A stretch of 64,000 bases of DNA from Actinomycetota bacterium (GTDB lineage Bacteria; Actinomycetota; UBA4738; HRBIN12), in the NCBI GenBank assembly GCA_035697485.1, contig DASSCU010000051.1, forward strand, positions 1 to 64,000, read 5' to 3'. The notes under the pieces were generated by a model. That model was not told the DNA's origin. It saw nothing but the letters and a program-made list of their open reading frames with translations, and did not search any database. Position 1 is the stretch's first letter. Every line of letters begins with the position of its first letter. This document shows positions 24,335 through 35,478 of the stretch, in pieces. A program made the position numbers and the translations under genes.

Positions 24335-26925
24335 ATGGACGCCGACAAGCCGAGCAAGAAGGCACGCCTCCGGGAGGCACGCGCCCAACTGAAGGAATCC
24401 CTTGCAGCCCAACGTGCGCTGGCTCGCCGAGTGGCGGAGCTCGAGACCTTGCGAGCCTCGACGGTTCGCTCGGAAGGGCTCGACGCCGGTGAGATCTTCG
24501 ATCTGGCCAGCCGTCTGGCATCGTCCGAGCGCGCCCTTCGCGCCGCGCTGCAGGCAGGTGCAGACGCGACGGAAGCATCGACCGCCACCGAGACGCTGCT
24601 CGCCGCAGCGGGCGCTCGCCTCGCAGAGCTGGGCAGCGTGGCCGACCGCGCCGACATCGCCGAGGGTCGCCTCGCCGAGGCGTCGGCGACGGTCGAGGAG
24701 CTGCGCGGTGAGCTGACCGACGCGCTCGAGGCGCTCGAGCAGGCACGGGAGACCGCGGCTCGACTCGCTGCAGAGGCACGGGAAGCCACCGTCAGGGCAG
24801 AATCCTCGGAGCGGGACCTCGAGCAGACCCGGAAGGACGAAGCGGGGGCCCGTGCTGAGCTCGAGCAGGCGAACGCACGGGTCGAGGCGGCGGAGCAACA
24901 GCTCGACGACGCTCGGTCCGCGTTGTCCGAGATCCGCAGCGAGCTCGCCGAGGCGAGGAACGCCGCCGAGCAGGCGGTCGCCGAGGGTGAGGAGGCCGTT
25001 CGGGCCGTCGACGAGCGTCTCGTCGCCGCCAAGATCGACGCGGAGCGCGCGACGGCGGACGCCGAGCGCGCGCGGGATGAAGCCGAAGAGGCTCGAGCCG
25101 ACGCGGAGCGTGCGCGCGCCGAGGCTGAGGAGGCGTACGCGGCGTCCCGCCGGGCGACGGAGGATGCCGACGCCGCTCGGACCGCAGCGGAGGCCGCGGA
25201 GGTCCGGGCGACGGACGCCGAACGGGCCACGGCCGCCGCGGAGTCCCGAGCTGACGAGGCTCGATCTCGGGCCGACGCGACGGAGTCCAAGATCGCCGAG
25301 GTCGAGGAACGCGCGGCGGTGCTGGAGGCGAACGTGGCTCGCGCACAGGGCCAGGCGACCCAGGCGGGATCGCGCGCCGACGCAGCCGAGGCGCGCGCGG
25401 CACAGGCCGATGCTCGCACAGCCGAGCATGAGAGGGCGCTGAACGAGGCGACCCGCATCGCCGACGAGGCATCCGCGAAGGTCGAGCAGCTGGTGGCCGC
25501 CGTGGTGGAACTCGAGGCCGCTGCGGTGCAGCGAGAGCTGGTGCTCGAGCGTCTGGAGGGCGAGGTCGCGGTCCTCGATGGGCACACGGACATGACCGCC
25601 GGCGAGCTCACGACTGCGCTCGAGGAGGCCGAGGCGCGAACCAAGGCCGATCTCGAAGCGGCCGAAGCCCGGGTCACCGCCGCGGAGACCAGGGCCCAGG
25701 AGGCAGAGTCGCGGGTTCAGTCGCTCGAAGCCGCCGCAGCCGAGGCAACGGCGCAGGTGGAAGCCGCCGCAACCAAGGCGGCACTCGAAGCGGCGGCGGC
25801 ACGCGCGGCGGCCGATCTCGCCGCAGCCAACGAGCGGGCCGCGGCTGCTGAGCAGCGCGCGGCCCACGCCGGGGAGCTGTCGACCGAGATCCAGGACGAG
25901 CTTCGAGCCGCACGCTCGGAGGTCGCCGCGGCGATGGCCGACGTCGACTCCATCAGGAACGAGCTCTCCCAGGCAACGGCCGAGGCGGAACGGGCGACGG
26001 CAGATCTCGCCGCAGCCAACGAGCAGGTCGCCGCCGCGGAGCGGCGAGCGGCCGAGGCCGAGGAGCGGGCCATGGCCGCTGAGCGTTCCGTCGAGGACGT
26101 GCGCGCCGACATCGAGCGAACGAAGGCGGACGAGCGTGCGGCAGAGGACGCCATCGCAGCAGCGCCGGCGGACGCCGACGGACCCAAGGAGGCGACCGCC
26201 GCGCTCGAGGCTGCGCTGGCGACAGCTCGATCCGGGCGATCCGAGGCCGAGGAAACGTTGGCGTCGGTCAGGGACGAACTCGCCGCCGCCGAGGATGCGG
26301 CGGTCGAAGCGAGAGCGAGAGCCGAAGCGGCGGAGCGCCGTATGCTCGAGCTGGAATCGACAGCCCAGGACGCCGCGCAGCACGTTGGTCAGCCGGCAGG
26401 GGCCCCCGATGACGCCGAGGTCGTCGACCTCAGGTCCCAGCTCCGCGACCTCGAGTCCCAACTGCTCCAGAGCGAGGCCCGCGCACGGAGCGCCTACGCG
26501 GCCACCGAGGCGGCCGAGGCGGCGCTGCGGATGGCCAAGGACGACGGCTTCATCCCTTCGATGCACTCCGAACAAGAGTTCAGAGAGCTGCGCTCACGAC
26601 TCGACGACGTGACGAGACGTGCCGACGAGGCGGAGCGCGCACTCCAGAAGACCGAGGCCGACCTCGCAGCCCTGCGCGCCGGTGTGGATCCCGACGCGCT
26701 CGCCGATCCGCTGGCGGCCGTCGACCCGATCGACGAGCCGGAGGCGCCGGCCCCGGCTGCGGCGCCACCGACTCCGGATGCGGCCCCAACGGCGTCGACA
26801 CCATCGACCGACGGCGACTCCTGGGTGGCCGGCCCACAGCCCTCGAAGGGCCTGAGCTTTCGGAAGTTGGCGGGAGCGGCCAGCGGGAAGAAGACCGCGA
26901 AGGCGACTCGCGACGCTGATCGGGA

Positions 26926-26929
<4 letters not shown>
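24335..26929 (+). CDS. Very long Ala/Glu-rich coiled-coil protein, unknown function
   Basis: 864 aa. From about residue 10 to 790 nearly every residue fits heptad-type coiled coil dominated by Ala, Glu, Arg and Asp (for example EAEEARADAERARAEAEEAY), almost without Pro, Trp or Cys. A short non-coiled patch with DGFIPSMHSEQEFRELRSRL lies near 745. The tail is Pro/Ala-rich and ends basic (SKGLSFRKLAGAASGKKTAK). No membrane segment, ATPase head or SMC hinge is visible. ATG follows GTAGGAGG. Its TAG stop overlaps the RNase Y stop. It could be a cytoskeletal or polar-scaffold protein of Scy/crescentin type by shape only. Confidence 0.85.
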
Positions 26930-28458
<1,529 letters not shown>

Positions 28459-28722
28459 GGCTCTCCTCCACAAACCTCGTCAGACGACGTTTGCGAGAAG
28501 GACCCTCCGGTCCGCGTTCGTTCGGTCAGACGCTGTGCGCGAGTGTGCGGATCGTCATGGTTCGCCGGTGATAGACACCCGGCTGGGTCTGGGCGGTCGG
28601 GTCGATGTGGGTCAGGGACAATGCTCGCTCACAGGTGGATTCGTTGAACGTGGTTTCGGAAGTGTTCCTCTCGTGCTCACGATGCTACGGCCGCGCCGTG
28701 CACCAGACAAGGTCCCATCGGC
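28459..28722. other. Intergenic region recX-rny
   Basis: 264 nt without a gene. A small hairpin (GGACC 28500-28504 / GGTCC 28509-28513) lies about 40 nt upstream of the rny start and could sit in its leader. No LexA box is present; TGAACGTGGTTTC near 28640 has a mismatched second half-site. Confidence 0.4.
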
Positions 28723-29232
28723 CTAGTCCTCGTCGTCGACCTCGAGGGCCCTGCGTGCTGCCGATCGCGCGACGTCGGGCGCATACCCGCGACGAACGAG
28801 CAGGGACGTCAGCCGGCCGAATGCCTTGACGGGCTCGACGCCGGTGAGCCGACCCACCCGTGATCGAGCCAGCTCGAGCGCCCGGTCGTGCTCGGCATCG
28901 GGGGCGTCCTCGGCGACGCGAGCGGCGAGCTCGGGGGCGATGCCCTTCGCCAGCAGCACGCTCGTCACGGCGCGACGACCTGCGCGGCGCGATCCGAACT
29001 GGTGGTCCGCCATCTGACGCGCGAACGACTCGTCGTCGATGAGCCCGACGCGCTCGAGACGCGCAAGCACGTCGTCGACCTCATCGACCTCGAATCCGGC
29101 AGCCAGGAGGCGACGCTCGAGCTCCCGGCGGGCCCGCGGACGCACCGCCAGGAGCCCCAGGGCCCGCTCGTGACAACTCCTCGGATGCTTGGCTGCGCCG
29201 GGCCCACGCCCGGAGGGTGAGGTCTCGCGCAC
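28723..29232 (-). CDS. recX: Regulatory protein RecX
   Basis: 169 aa. It caps and limits RecA filaments. Three-helix repeats are visible: ALGLLAVRPRARRELERRLL, VGLIDDESFARQMADHQFGS, and RLTSLLVRRGYAPDVARSAA at the end. The GTG at 29232 was chosen because it begins 4 nt after the recA stop; longer versions would overlap recA. Co-transcription with recA puts it under LexA control. Confidence 0.9.
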   Translation of the reverse strand: MRETSPSGRGPGAAKHPRSCHERALGLLAVRPRARRELERRLLAAGFEVDEVDDVLARLERVGLIDDESFARQMADHQFGSRRAGRRAVTSVLLAKGIAPELAARVAEDAPDAEHDRALELARSRVGRLTGVEPVKAFGRLTSLLVRRGYAPDVARSAARRALEVDDED

Positions 29233-29236
29233 CCGC

Positions 29237-30334
29237 CTATCCGTCGGCTCCGGCCTTGGCCTTCGCCTTGTCGTCCGCTGTGGGCTCGTCATCGAGCACC
29301 ACGTCGGGCACGATCTCGATCGGGGTCTCGTCTCCCTCGTCGCCGAAGGACGTGATGCCGACCGCCTCGCGTACCTTCCGCTCGATCTCGTCACGCACAT
29401 CGGTGTGTTCGGCGAGGAACGCGCGCGCGTTCTCGCGCCCCTGCCCGAGCTGCTCACCCTCGTACGTGAACCACGCGCCCGACTTCTTGATGATCTCGAG
29501 GTCGACGCCGACGTCGAGCAGGGAACCTTCCTTAGAGATGCCCTTGCCGTACATGATGTCGAACTCGCACTGCCGGAAGGGCGGGGCAACCTTGTTCTTG
29601 ACCACCTTCACCCTGGTGCGCGAGCCGACGACCTCGGTGCCGTCCTTGAGGTTCTCGATCTTGCGCACGTCGAGGCGGACCGACGAGTAGAACTTGAGGG
29701 CGCGGCCACCCGGGGTGGTCTCGGGGGAACCGAACATCACGCCGATCTTCTCGCGGAGCTGGTTGATGAAGATCGCCGTGGTGTCGAACTTGGAGAGCGA
29801 CCCCGAGAGTTTGCGCATCGCCTGGCTCATGAGCCTCGCCTGCAGGCCGACATGGGTGTCGCCCATCTCCCCCTCGATCTCGGCGCGAGGGACGAGCGCC
29901 GCGACCGAGTCGATGACCACGAGGTCGAGGGCGGCCGAGCGCACCAGCATGTCGGCGATCTCGAGGGCCTGCTCACCCGAGTCGGGTTGCGAGACCAGCA
30001 GCTCGTCGATGTTCACGCCCAACTCTCGCGCGTAGGTCGGGTCGAGCGCGTGCTCGGCGTCGATGAAGGCGGCGATGCCGCCGTTGGCCTGTGCCTCGGC
30101 GATGATGTGGAGGCAGACGGTGGTCTTGCCCGAGCCCTCGGGACCGAAGACCTCCATGATGCGCCCACGCGGCACACCGCCGATGCCGAGCGCGAGGTCG
30201 AGCGCGAGCGAGCCCGTGGGGATCACCGACACGCCCGCCCCCGCCGGGTGCTCACCGAGCTTCATGACGGCGCCTTTGCCGAACTGCTTCTCGATCTGCT
30301 GGAGCGTGACGTCGAGCATCTTTTCGCGGTCCAC
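29237..30334 (-). CDS. recA: Recombinase RecA
   Basis: 365 aa from a GTG preceded by AAGGAGG. The N-terminus [20 protein letters not shown] is standard. Walker A is GPEGSGKT (64-71); other core motifs are [21 protein letters not shown] and NQLREKIG. No intein. The C-terminus is acidic, ending in a Lys/Ala tail. An in-frame ATG at 30442, itself preceded by AGAGGTG and only about 27 nt from the predicted transcription start, would add 36 non-conserved residues. I take the GTG as the main start but both could be used. Confidence 0.96.
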   Translation of the reverse strand: MDREKMLDVTLQQIEKQFGKGAVMKLGEHPAGAGVSVIPTGSLALDLALGIGGVPRGRIMEVFGPEGSGKTTVCLHIIAEAQANGGIAAFIDAEHALDPTYARELGVNIDELLVSQPDSGEQALEIADMLVRSAALDLVVIDSVAALVPRAEIEGEMGDTHVGLQARLMSQAMRKLSGSLSKFDTTAIFINQLREKIGVMFGSPETTPGGRALKFYSSVRLDVRKIENLKDGTEVVGSRTRVKVVKNKVAPPFRQCEFDIMYGKGISKEGSLLDVGVDLEIIKKSGAWFTYEGEQLGQGRENARAFLAEHTDVRDEIERKVREAVGITSFGDEGDETPIEIVPDVVLDDEPTADDKAKAKAGADG

Positions 30335-30475
30335 CGTGGCCTCCTTCTCCCTGGCCCTCTGGCCCCTCGGCCCACCGGCGAGGAGGTGCCGTGCGAGCTC
30401 GTCTCCTGTTGGAACGCGCACGCTAGCGAGCGGGTCTGACATAAGTTACACCTCTGTGATCCCAGCCTGGCCGGC

Positions 30476-30504
30476 AGGGTACCCGAACACCTGTTCGGAT
30501 GCAA
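30476..30504 (-). promoter_or_regulatory. recA promoter with embedded LexA box
   Basis: On the minus strand, TTGCAT (-35, 30504-30499) and TACCCT (-10, 30481-30476) are separated by exactly 17 nt. A LexA box, CGAACAGGTGTTCG (30484-30497), fills most of the spacer. LexA binding would directly block RNA polymerase. This promoter should drive recA-recX. Confidence 0.88.
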
Positions 30505-30513
30505 CCACCCGGG

Positions 30514-31131
30514 TCAGACAGGCTCCGGAGATCCTCCCGGCCGTTCACCGCCTCCCAGCGCGAACGAGGCCACCCGCTCGTAGACGGGTGCGGGCCGGCG
30601 GACGTGACTCCTCATGAGCAGCAGCGCATCGACCCCGAACCGATCGCTCTCGAGGGACGTCTCCGCGAACGACGGGGGCAGGGCCAATGCGGGGTCGCTC
30701 CTCGCAACGGTGAGGTGCGCGCTGAACGGCCTGGCTTCGGGCGGGAACTCGCGGGCCAAGGAATCCCGCGCGGCGACGGCCAGCTTCGCGATCTCCCCGG
30801 CCCCGTCGTCGAGCCCGGCCCAGAGCACGCGTGCGCGGCCGACCGAAGGGAACGCCCCGAGCCCGCGCAGACGTGTCTCGAACGGCGGCGTCCGCGCCGC
30901 GACATCGGCCAGTTGCCCCTGCGCCCACGGGATGAGCCGGGGATAGGTCGACCCCAAGAACGCGAGCGTGACGTGCCAGTTCTCACGGGGCACCCACCGA
31001 GCCCGGGGGTAGGCCTCACGCCACGGACCGATCGCGGCCCCGACGGCGTCCGCGGCCTCGACGGGGATCGAGATGGCGACGAACAGCCGGTGCGGCTTCG
31101 CCTCGGGCCTCGCCGCACGATCCCTGGCCAC
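30514..31131 (-). CDS. thpR: RNA 2',3'-cyclic phosphodiesterase (2H family)
   Basis: 205 aa. Two HxT/S motifs 80-90 residues apart, NWHVTLAFLG and SAHLTVARSD, define the 2H phosphoesterase fold of the LigT/ThpR group. It opens 2',3'-cyclic phosphates on RNA ends. The GTG start at 31131 follows GAGGCGGACGAGC. It lies 19 nt after cinA and ends just upstream of the recA promoter. Confidence 0.9.
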   Translation of the reverse strand: MARDRAARPEAKPHRLFVAISIPVEAADAVGAAIGPWREAYPRARWVPRENWHVTLAFLGSTYPRLIPWAQGQLADVAARTPPFETRLRGLGAFPSVGRARVLWAGLDDGAGEIAKLAVAARDSLAREFPPEARPFSAHLTVARSDPALALPPSFAETSLESDRFGVDALLLMRSHVRRPAPVYERVASFALGGGERPGGSPEPV

Positions 31132-31150
31132 GCTCGTCCGCCTCGCGCCG

Positions 31151-32431
31151 TCAGATGATGCGGTCGCCCTCGGGCAGCGACCTACCCTCGAGGAAGCGCC
31201 GCACGAGGTCGAGCGCGGCCTGCTCAGCCCACCGACGCACCCGCGCCCGGTCACCCGACGCCACGTACCCGCGCGCGTGGGTGACGCCTTCCGCGTCGAG
31301 CCCGATCCACACCGTTCCGGGCTCCGCCCCGTCATGAGGATCGGGACCCGCGGCACCGGTGAGCGACACGGCGACGTCGGCTCCGTACAGGCGCCTGGCC
31401 CCTGCCGCCATCTCGAGCGCGCACTCGCGGCTGACGACCCCCGGGCCCTCGATCGTCTCGCGCGACACGCCGAGCACCCGCCGCTTCGCCTCGGCCGTGT
31501 ACACGACGGCCGACCCGACGAAGACCTTCGATGCGCCATCGGCGGCGGTCACGCGAGCACCGACGCTGCCGCCCGTGAGCGACTCGGCACAGGCGAGACG
31601 TCGCCCCGATGCCAGCAGGAGCCGCGAGACCGCTTCTTCCAGCGTCTCGTCGTCGAGCGTGAACACGAGGTCACCGAGGCGCCGGTGCACCTCGGTCGCG
31701 AGCGGGGCGATCATCGCCTCGGCCCGCTCCACGGTGTCGGCCTTCGCCGTGAGCCGCACCTTGACCTCGCCCGCTGACGCCAGGTAGGCGAGGCTCGGGT
31801 TCGACGAAGCCGGGAAGAGGTCCGCCAGCATCTCGGCGACCCTCGATTCCCCGATCCCCACGCATCGCAAGGTGCGGGAGCGCACCACGGCGGCCCCGAT
31901 CGAGGCGCCGAGCTCCGGCAGCACCGTGCTCCGCATCATCGCGATCATCTCTGCCGGGACCCCCGGCAGCGCGTAGATCCGCACGCCGCCCGACAGGTCG
32001 GCGACGAGCCCAGGGGCAGAGCCACGGTCGTTCTCGATCGTGCGGGCCCCCCGAGGCACGTCGGCCTGGCGCAGGTTGTTCTCGGGCATCGAACCAGCGC
32101 CGAACCCTGCGAACCGCTCGCGCAACCAGCGCTCGAGGCCGGGATCACGGTCGAGCGGCACACCCATCACCCGGGCGATCGCATCGCGGGTGATGTCGTC
32201 CTCGGTGGGCCCGAGTCCGCCGGTCGCGATCACGACGTCGGTTCGAGACGCGGCGAACTCCAGCACCGACACGATGCGGTCGAGGTTGTCCCCCACCACC
32301 TGATGGAACAGCACGTCGGCACCGATCTCCGCGAGCCGCTCACCGATCCAGCGAGCGTTGGTGTTCGCGATCTGGCCGAGCAGCAGCTCGGTGCCCACCC
32401 CGACGACCTCGACACGCACCGCTCGGCTCAC
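31151..32431 (-). CDS. cinA: CinA: competence/damage-inducible protein, NMN amidohydrolase
   Basis: 426 aa. The N-terminal MoCF-like COG1058 domain (VEVVGVGTELLLGQIANTNA, ATGGLGPTEDDITRDAIA, YALPGVPAEM) is joined to a C-terminal PncC amidohydrolase domain (LACAESLTGGSVGARVTAAD, GPGVVSRECALEMAAGAR, SLTGAAGP). It recycles NMN and related nucleotides. GTG start overlapping the RodZ-like gene stop as GTGA. The cinA-recA neighbourhood is conserved in many bacteria. Confidence 0.95.
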   Translation of the reverse strand: MSRAVRVEVVGVGTELLLGQIANTNARWIGERLAEIGADVLFHQVVGDNLDRIVSVLEFAASRTDVVIATGGLGPTEDDITRDAIARVMGVPLDRDPGLERWLRERFAGFGAGSMPENNLRQADVPRGARTIENDRGSAPGLVADLSGGVRIYALPGVPAEMIAMMRSTVLPELGASIGAAVVRSRTLRCVGIGESRVAEMLADLFPASSNPSLAYLASAGEVKVRLTAKADTVERAEAMIAPLATEVHRRLGDLVFTLDDETLEEAVSRLLLASGRRLACAESLTGGSVGARVTAADGASKVFVGSAVVYTAEAKRRVLGVSRETIEGPGVVSRECALEMAAGARRLYGADVAVSLTGAAGPDPHDGAEPGTVWIGLDAEGVTHARGYVASGDRARVRRWAEQAALDLVRRFLEGRSLPEGDRII

Positions 32432-33171
32432 GGCGCGGGCGATCCGGTGGTCGCGTCGGCCGAGGGGCGCACATCGAACGTGAAGGTGTCGGTCCACGCC
32501 GACCCGGGCTCTCCGGGCGCTCCCAGGTCTCGCCCGGCCACCGTCACCTGTACCGCTCCTCCGTCGGCGACGGTGAGCACGAGTTCCTCGTCGGCCGAGA
32601 AGGAGAGGGTCTCGCCCTCTTCCATGTCGCGAGTCTCGGGAGCGCCGTCGACCGTCACGGTGACCTCGACGGGCCGCAGCGCGACGAGCACGGCATCGAT
32701 CGTCGACGACACGCCCGCCGTCGGCGGTGCGTTCGTCGGGATCGCGGCCGGGGCAGGGGCGCCGCGGTCACGGGCGACGAGCCCGAACAACAGCAGGAGG
32801 AGGACGAGCGTCGCCGCCCCGAGGAGCAGGAACCGCTGGTTGTCGCGGATCCGCGTCGCCGCGATCGCTCGCTCGATGCGCCCGAGCCCCTCGGGGGGCG
32901 CGGGGGCGACGGGCTCGGCCGCGTGGCGCCCGTAGGCGCGGAGGACCTTGTCAGGATCGACACCCAGGTACTGGGCATACGTGCGCAGCGCGCCACGGAC
33001 GAAGGCGTCGTTGGGCAGCGCCGCGAAATCCTCGATCTCGAGTGCGGCGAGCTGGTCGACCCGGAGCCTCGTGTCGCGCGAAGCCTCGTCGAGCGAGAGC
33101 CCGCGGATGCGTCGTGCCTTCTCGAGCGCCGGGCCGACCCCGATGGGTCGATGCAGCGAGGTGCCGGCCAT
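32428..33171 (-). CDS. RodZ-like HTH membrane protein
   Basis: 247 aa. An N-terminal Xre-type HTH_25 (GPALEKARRIRGLSLDEASR, then AALEIEDFAALPNDAFVRG), a cytoplasmic basic linker, one TM (FLLLGAATLVLLLLLFGLVA, about 114-133) and a periplasmic DUF4115-like beta domain (VEVTVTVDGAPETRDMEEGE). This is the RodZ layout, linking MreB to the elongation machinery. It is first in the cinA-thpR direction. A TATCAT -10 lies 12 nt before the ATG, divergent from the ppa promoter. Confidence 0.85.
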   Translation of the reverse strand: MAGTSLHRPIGVGPALEKARRIRGLSLDEASRDTRLRVDQLAALEIEDFAALPNDAFVRGALRTYAQYLGVDPDKVLRAYGRHAAEPVAPAPPEGLGRIERAIAATRIRDNQRFLLLGAATLVLLLLLFGLVARDRGAPAPAAIPTNAPPTAGVSSTIDAVLVALRPVEVTVTVDGAPETRDMEEGETLSFSADEELVLTVADGGAVQVTVAGRDLGAPGEPGSAWTDTFTFDVRPSADATTGSPAP

Positions 33172-33196
33172 GGGAACCTCGGGATGATAGCGCCGT

Positions 33197-33202
33197 TACA
33201 CT
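33197..33202 (+). promoter_or_regulatory. -10 element TACACT, leaderless ppa promoter
   Basis: TACACT ends 7 nt before the ppa ATG, with only C/G-rich non-Shine-Dalgarno sequence between. A divergent TATCAT for the RodZ-like gene lies at 33184-33189. Confidence 0.55.
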
Positions 33203-33209
33203 CCCCCGC

Positions 33210-33698
33210 ATGACCAACGACGTCCTCACGGTGATCGTGGAGATCCCGAAGGGGTCACGCAACAAGTACGAGATGGACCACGACACCGGCGAGATCGTGC
33301 TCGACCGGATGCTCTTCACCTCGATGCAGTACCCGGCCGACTACGGGTTCATCGACGGCAGCCTCGGTGGCGACGGCGATCCCCTCGACGCCCTGGTGTT
33401 CGTGGGCGAGCCGACGTTCCCGGGGTGCCGCATCAACGTCCGACCGATCGGGTTGTTCCGCATGACCGACGAGAAGGGCGAGGACGAGAAGATCCTGTGC
33501 GTCCCGTTCCGCGACCCGATCTGGTCGCACGTCGGCGATCTCGCGGGGCTGCCGATGACCCTGCTGAACGAGATCGAGCACTTCTTCCAGGTCTACAAGG
33601 ACCTCGAAGGGCACAAGGTGAGCACCGAGGGCTTCGAGGACCGGGCGTCGGCCGAGCGTGTGATCGCCGAGGCGAGGGCCCGGGCGCTGGAGGCATGA
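33210..33698 (+). CDS. ppa: Inorganic pyrophosphatase
   Basis: 162 aa family I PPase; hydrolyses PPi and so drives biosynthetic reactions. Metal site motif DGDPLDALV (three Asp), plus IPKGSRNKYEMDHDTGEIVLD and MQYPADYGFI. Short actinobacterial-type enzyme. ATG is leaderless after TACACT. Its stop overlaps the next gene's start (ATGA). Confidence 0.97.
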   Translation: MTNDVLTVIVEIPKGSRNKYEMDHDTGEIVLDRMLFTSMQYPADYGFIDGSLGGDGDPLDALVFVGEPTFPGCRINVRPIGLFRMTDEKGEDEKILCVPFRDPIWSHVGDLAGLPMTLLNEIEHFFQVYKDLEGHKVSTEGFEDRASAERVIAEARARALEA

Positions 33699-34228
33699 CC
33701 CCCAGGGTCTTGCTGCGACCGCCGGTCGAGGCCGACCGTGCTGAGTTCATCGAGCGCCTCCTGGCGTCGAGCGAGCTCCACGACCCGTGGCTGGAACCCG
33801 GCGACCCGGCGCCCTGGTTCGAGCGGCTGTTGACGCGCAACCGGTCCGAGACGGACCGCTCCCTCCTGGTCTGCGACGCGGACGACGGTTCGATCGCCGG
33901 GGTGATGAACCTTTCGCAGATCGTCATGGACCCGTTCCGGAGCGCGTTCCTCGGCTACTACGCCTTCGAGCCGTTCGCCGGGCGGGGCTACATGCGCGCG
34001 GCGATGCCGCTGCTGCTGCGCTACGCGTTCGACGACCTCGGGCTGCATCGCGTGCAGGCGAACGTGCAGCCGGGGAACGAGGCCTCGATCGCGCTCGTCC
34101 GGGGCGCGGGATTCCGTCGCGAGGGTTTCTCGCCCCGGTACCTGTTCATCCGGGGCGCCTGGCGGGACCACGAGCAGTGGGTGAAGCTCGCCGACGACGC
34201 GCCCGCTGCTGTACGTGACCCGGCCTAA
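33695..34228 (+). CDS. RimJ/RimL-type GNAT acetyltransferase
   Basis: 177 aa. RimJ/L family signature: LGYYAFEPFAGRGYMRAAMP (acetyl-CoA loop), DLGLHRVQANVQPGNEASIA, and GFRREGFSPRYLFIRGAWRD followed by HEQW. These acetylate protein N-termini or small amines; the target is unknown. ATG overlaps the ppa stop by 4 nt, so expression is coupled to ppa. Confidence 0.88.
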   Translation: MTPRVLLRPPVEADRAEFIERLLASSELHDPWLEPGDPAPWFERLLTRNRSETDRSLLVCDADDGSIAGVMNLSQIVMDPFRSAFLGYYAFEPFAGRGYMRAAMPLLLRYAFDDLGLHRVQANVQPGNEASIALVRGAGFRREGFSPRYLFIRGAWRDHEQWVKLADDAPAAVRDPA

Positions 34229-34346
34229 GCCGCCGGTCGCCGAACTACCGACTTCCGACGGCCCCCGAGCGGGAAAACACCGACTTTCGCCGGGCGCGAC
34301 GGCCCCGTTCGGGGGATTAGTGTGCGCTCCGAGGGGGAGGGAACCC

Positions 34347-34742
34347 GTGCTGATGGAGCCTGACATGAACGACACGACCTGGAAGTCCTCGCCGCTCTCG
34401 GCGATCCGCGAACCCGTCACCGCGCCCGACACGCTCTCGGAGGGCCCGGTCAAGTTCCTGTTGGTCTCGGGCCAGCTCGACGACGGACGGTGGGGACTGG
34501 TCGGTGCCTACTGGCTCTCGATCGACGGGACCCGCGGCGGCTTCATCGTCGCTCCCCCGGCGATCTGGAGCGGCAGCGAGCTCGTCCGCAGTTACCGCAG
34601 CGGCGCCGAACGTGGCTGGCACGCTGAGCGCATCTACGCGTACTGGCAGGGCCAGGTAGGCATGGCGGGGCGGTTCATGATCGACCCGCAACAGCACGCC
34701 GACACGCTGTTCCAGGTCGCCCGGCGCGTCGGCGCCCTCTAG
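34347..34742 (+). CDS. Hypothetical protein
   Basis: 131 aa from a GTG placed 6-7 nt after GGGGGAGGG; ATGs at 34353 and 34365 are alternatives. No signal peptide, membrane segment or known motif. The core (KFLLVSGQLDDGRWGLVGAY, GTRGGFIVAPPAIWSG) is rich in Gly, Trp and Tyr and looks like a compact beta domain. I do not recognise the family. Convergent with the lipoprotein gene 6 nt away. Confidence 0.6.
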   Translation: MLMEPDMNDTTWKSSPLSAIREPVTAPDTLSEGPVKFLLVSGQLDDGRWGLVGAYWLSIDGTRGGFIVAPPAIWSGSELVRSYRSGAERGWHAERIYAYWQGQVGMAGRFMIDPQQHADTLFQVARRVGAL

Positions 34743-34748
34743 GGTTCG

Positions 34749-35450
34749 TCAGCCCCCAGCGACGTGGATGTCGGCGTCCTCGCAGATCGTCCCGCCGGGC
34801 GAGGACCACTCGCCGTCGAACCTCGCGAACGCGACCGACGCGACCACGACGCCGTCGCGCACGACGACGACTCCGGGGTCGTCGGCCGCCGGGTAGCCGG
34901 CGTATCCGACCTCGTCGTCAGCCCTCAATCCGCGCAGGCTGGCGCGGGCGACGTCGAGCGGGACCCGACCGACGGCTCGGTCTGGAGCGGTGGCGTAGTC
35001 CGCGATCCAGCTCATCGCGTTGCCGTCGCACGTCACCTCCCCCTCGAAGTACGAGCCGTCCGGATCCAGCACGTCGATCGAGTGCGTCAGAGGTTCGGTG
35101 CCGGAGTCGTGTGCGCTGTACCTCCAGCAGGCGGTCTCGATCGTTCCCGGAGCGGTGCCGGAGACGTGTCGGGTGGTGCCCGGCTCGACGTCGAAACCCC
35201 AGCCGTTGATGCTCGCAGGCTCGTCGAGATGGCTCACGACCTTGACGTGAACACCGTCGGATCGCACCAGCACCTGGGGCGTCCGCACCGAGGTCGAGCC
35301 GTCGGCCAGGCACTCGATCACGGCGACCGATGGAGTCTCGACGGCGCCGTCGTCGGAGAGCCGACCGGAACGCGGCGCATCGGCACAGGCCGCGACCGAG
35401 CCGATCACCAGGGCGAGGGCGACCGTTGACGCTCGCATCAGGAAGGACAT
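34749..35450 (-). CDS. Predicted lipoprotein, unknown function
   Basis: 233 aa. A short signal peptide with lipobox SVAAC (Cys near residue 22) is followed by a beta-rich domain. Pairs of Cys (IECLADG, TACWRYS, VTCDGNAMSW, TICEDADI) may form disulfides outside the cell. No enzyme motif is recognised. The ATG has an AAGGAGG site 10 nt upstream. It stands alone between two convergently or tandemly oriented units. Confidence 0.7.
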   Translation of the reverse strand: MSFLMRASTVALALVIGSVAACADAPRSGRLSDDGAVETPSVAVIECLADGSTSVRTPQVLVRSDGVHVKVVSHLDEPASINGWGFDVEPGTTRHVSGTAPGTIETACWRYSAHDSGTEPLTHSIDVLDPDGSYFEGEVTCDGNAMSWIADYATAPDRAVGRVPLDVARASLRGLRADDEVGYAGYPAADDPGVVVVRDGVVVASVAFARFDGEWSSPGGTICEDADIHVAGG

Positions 35451-35478
35451 GCCCGCTCCACCTCCTTCCGTGACCGCC

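Noticed and set aside
24269-26575. Minus-strand open frame of 768 codons
   Set aside because: Exact antisense of the coiled-coil gene. Its repetitive Leu/Gly/Arg/Arg composition mirrors the Ala/Glu repeat; the plus frame has a start with ribosome-binding site and heptad pattern.
28640-28655. Possible LexA box TGAACGTGGTTTC upstream of rny
   Set aside because: The second half-site is TTTC instead of GTTC and the site is not placed at a recognisable promoter.
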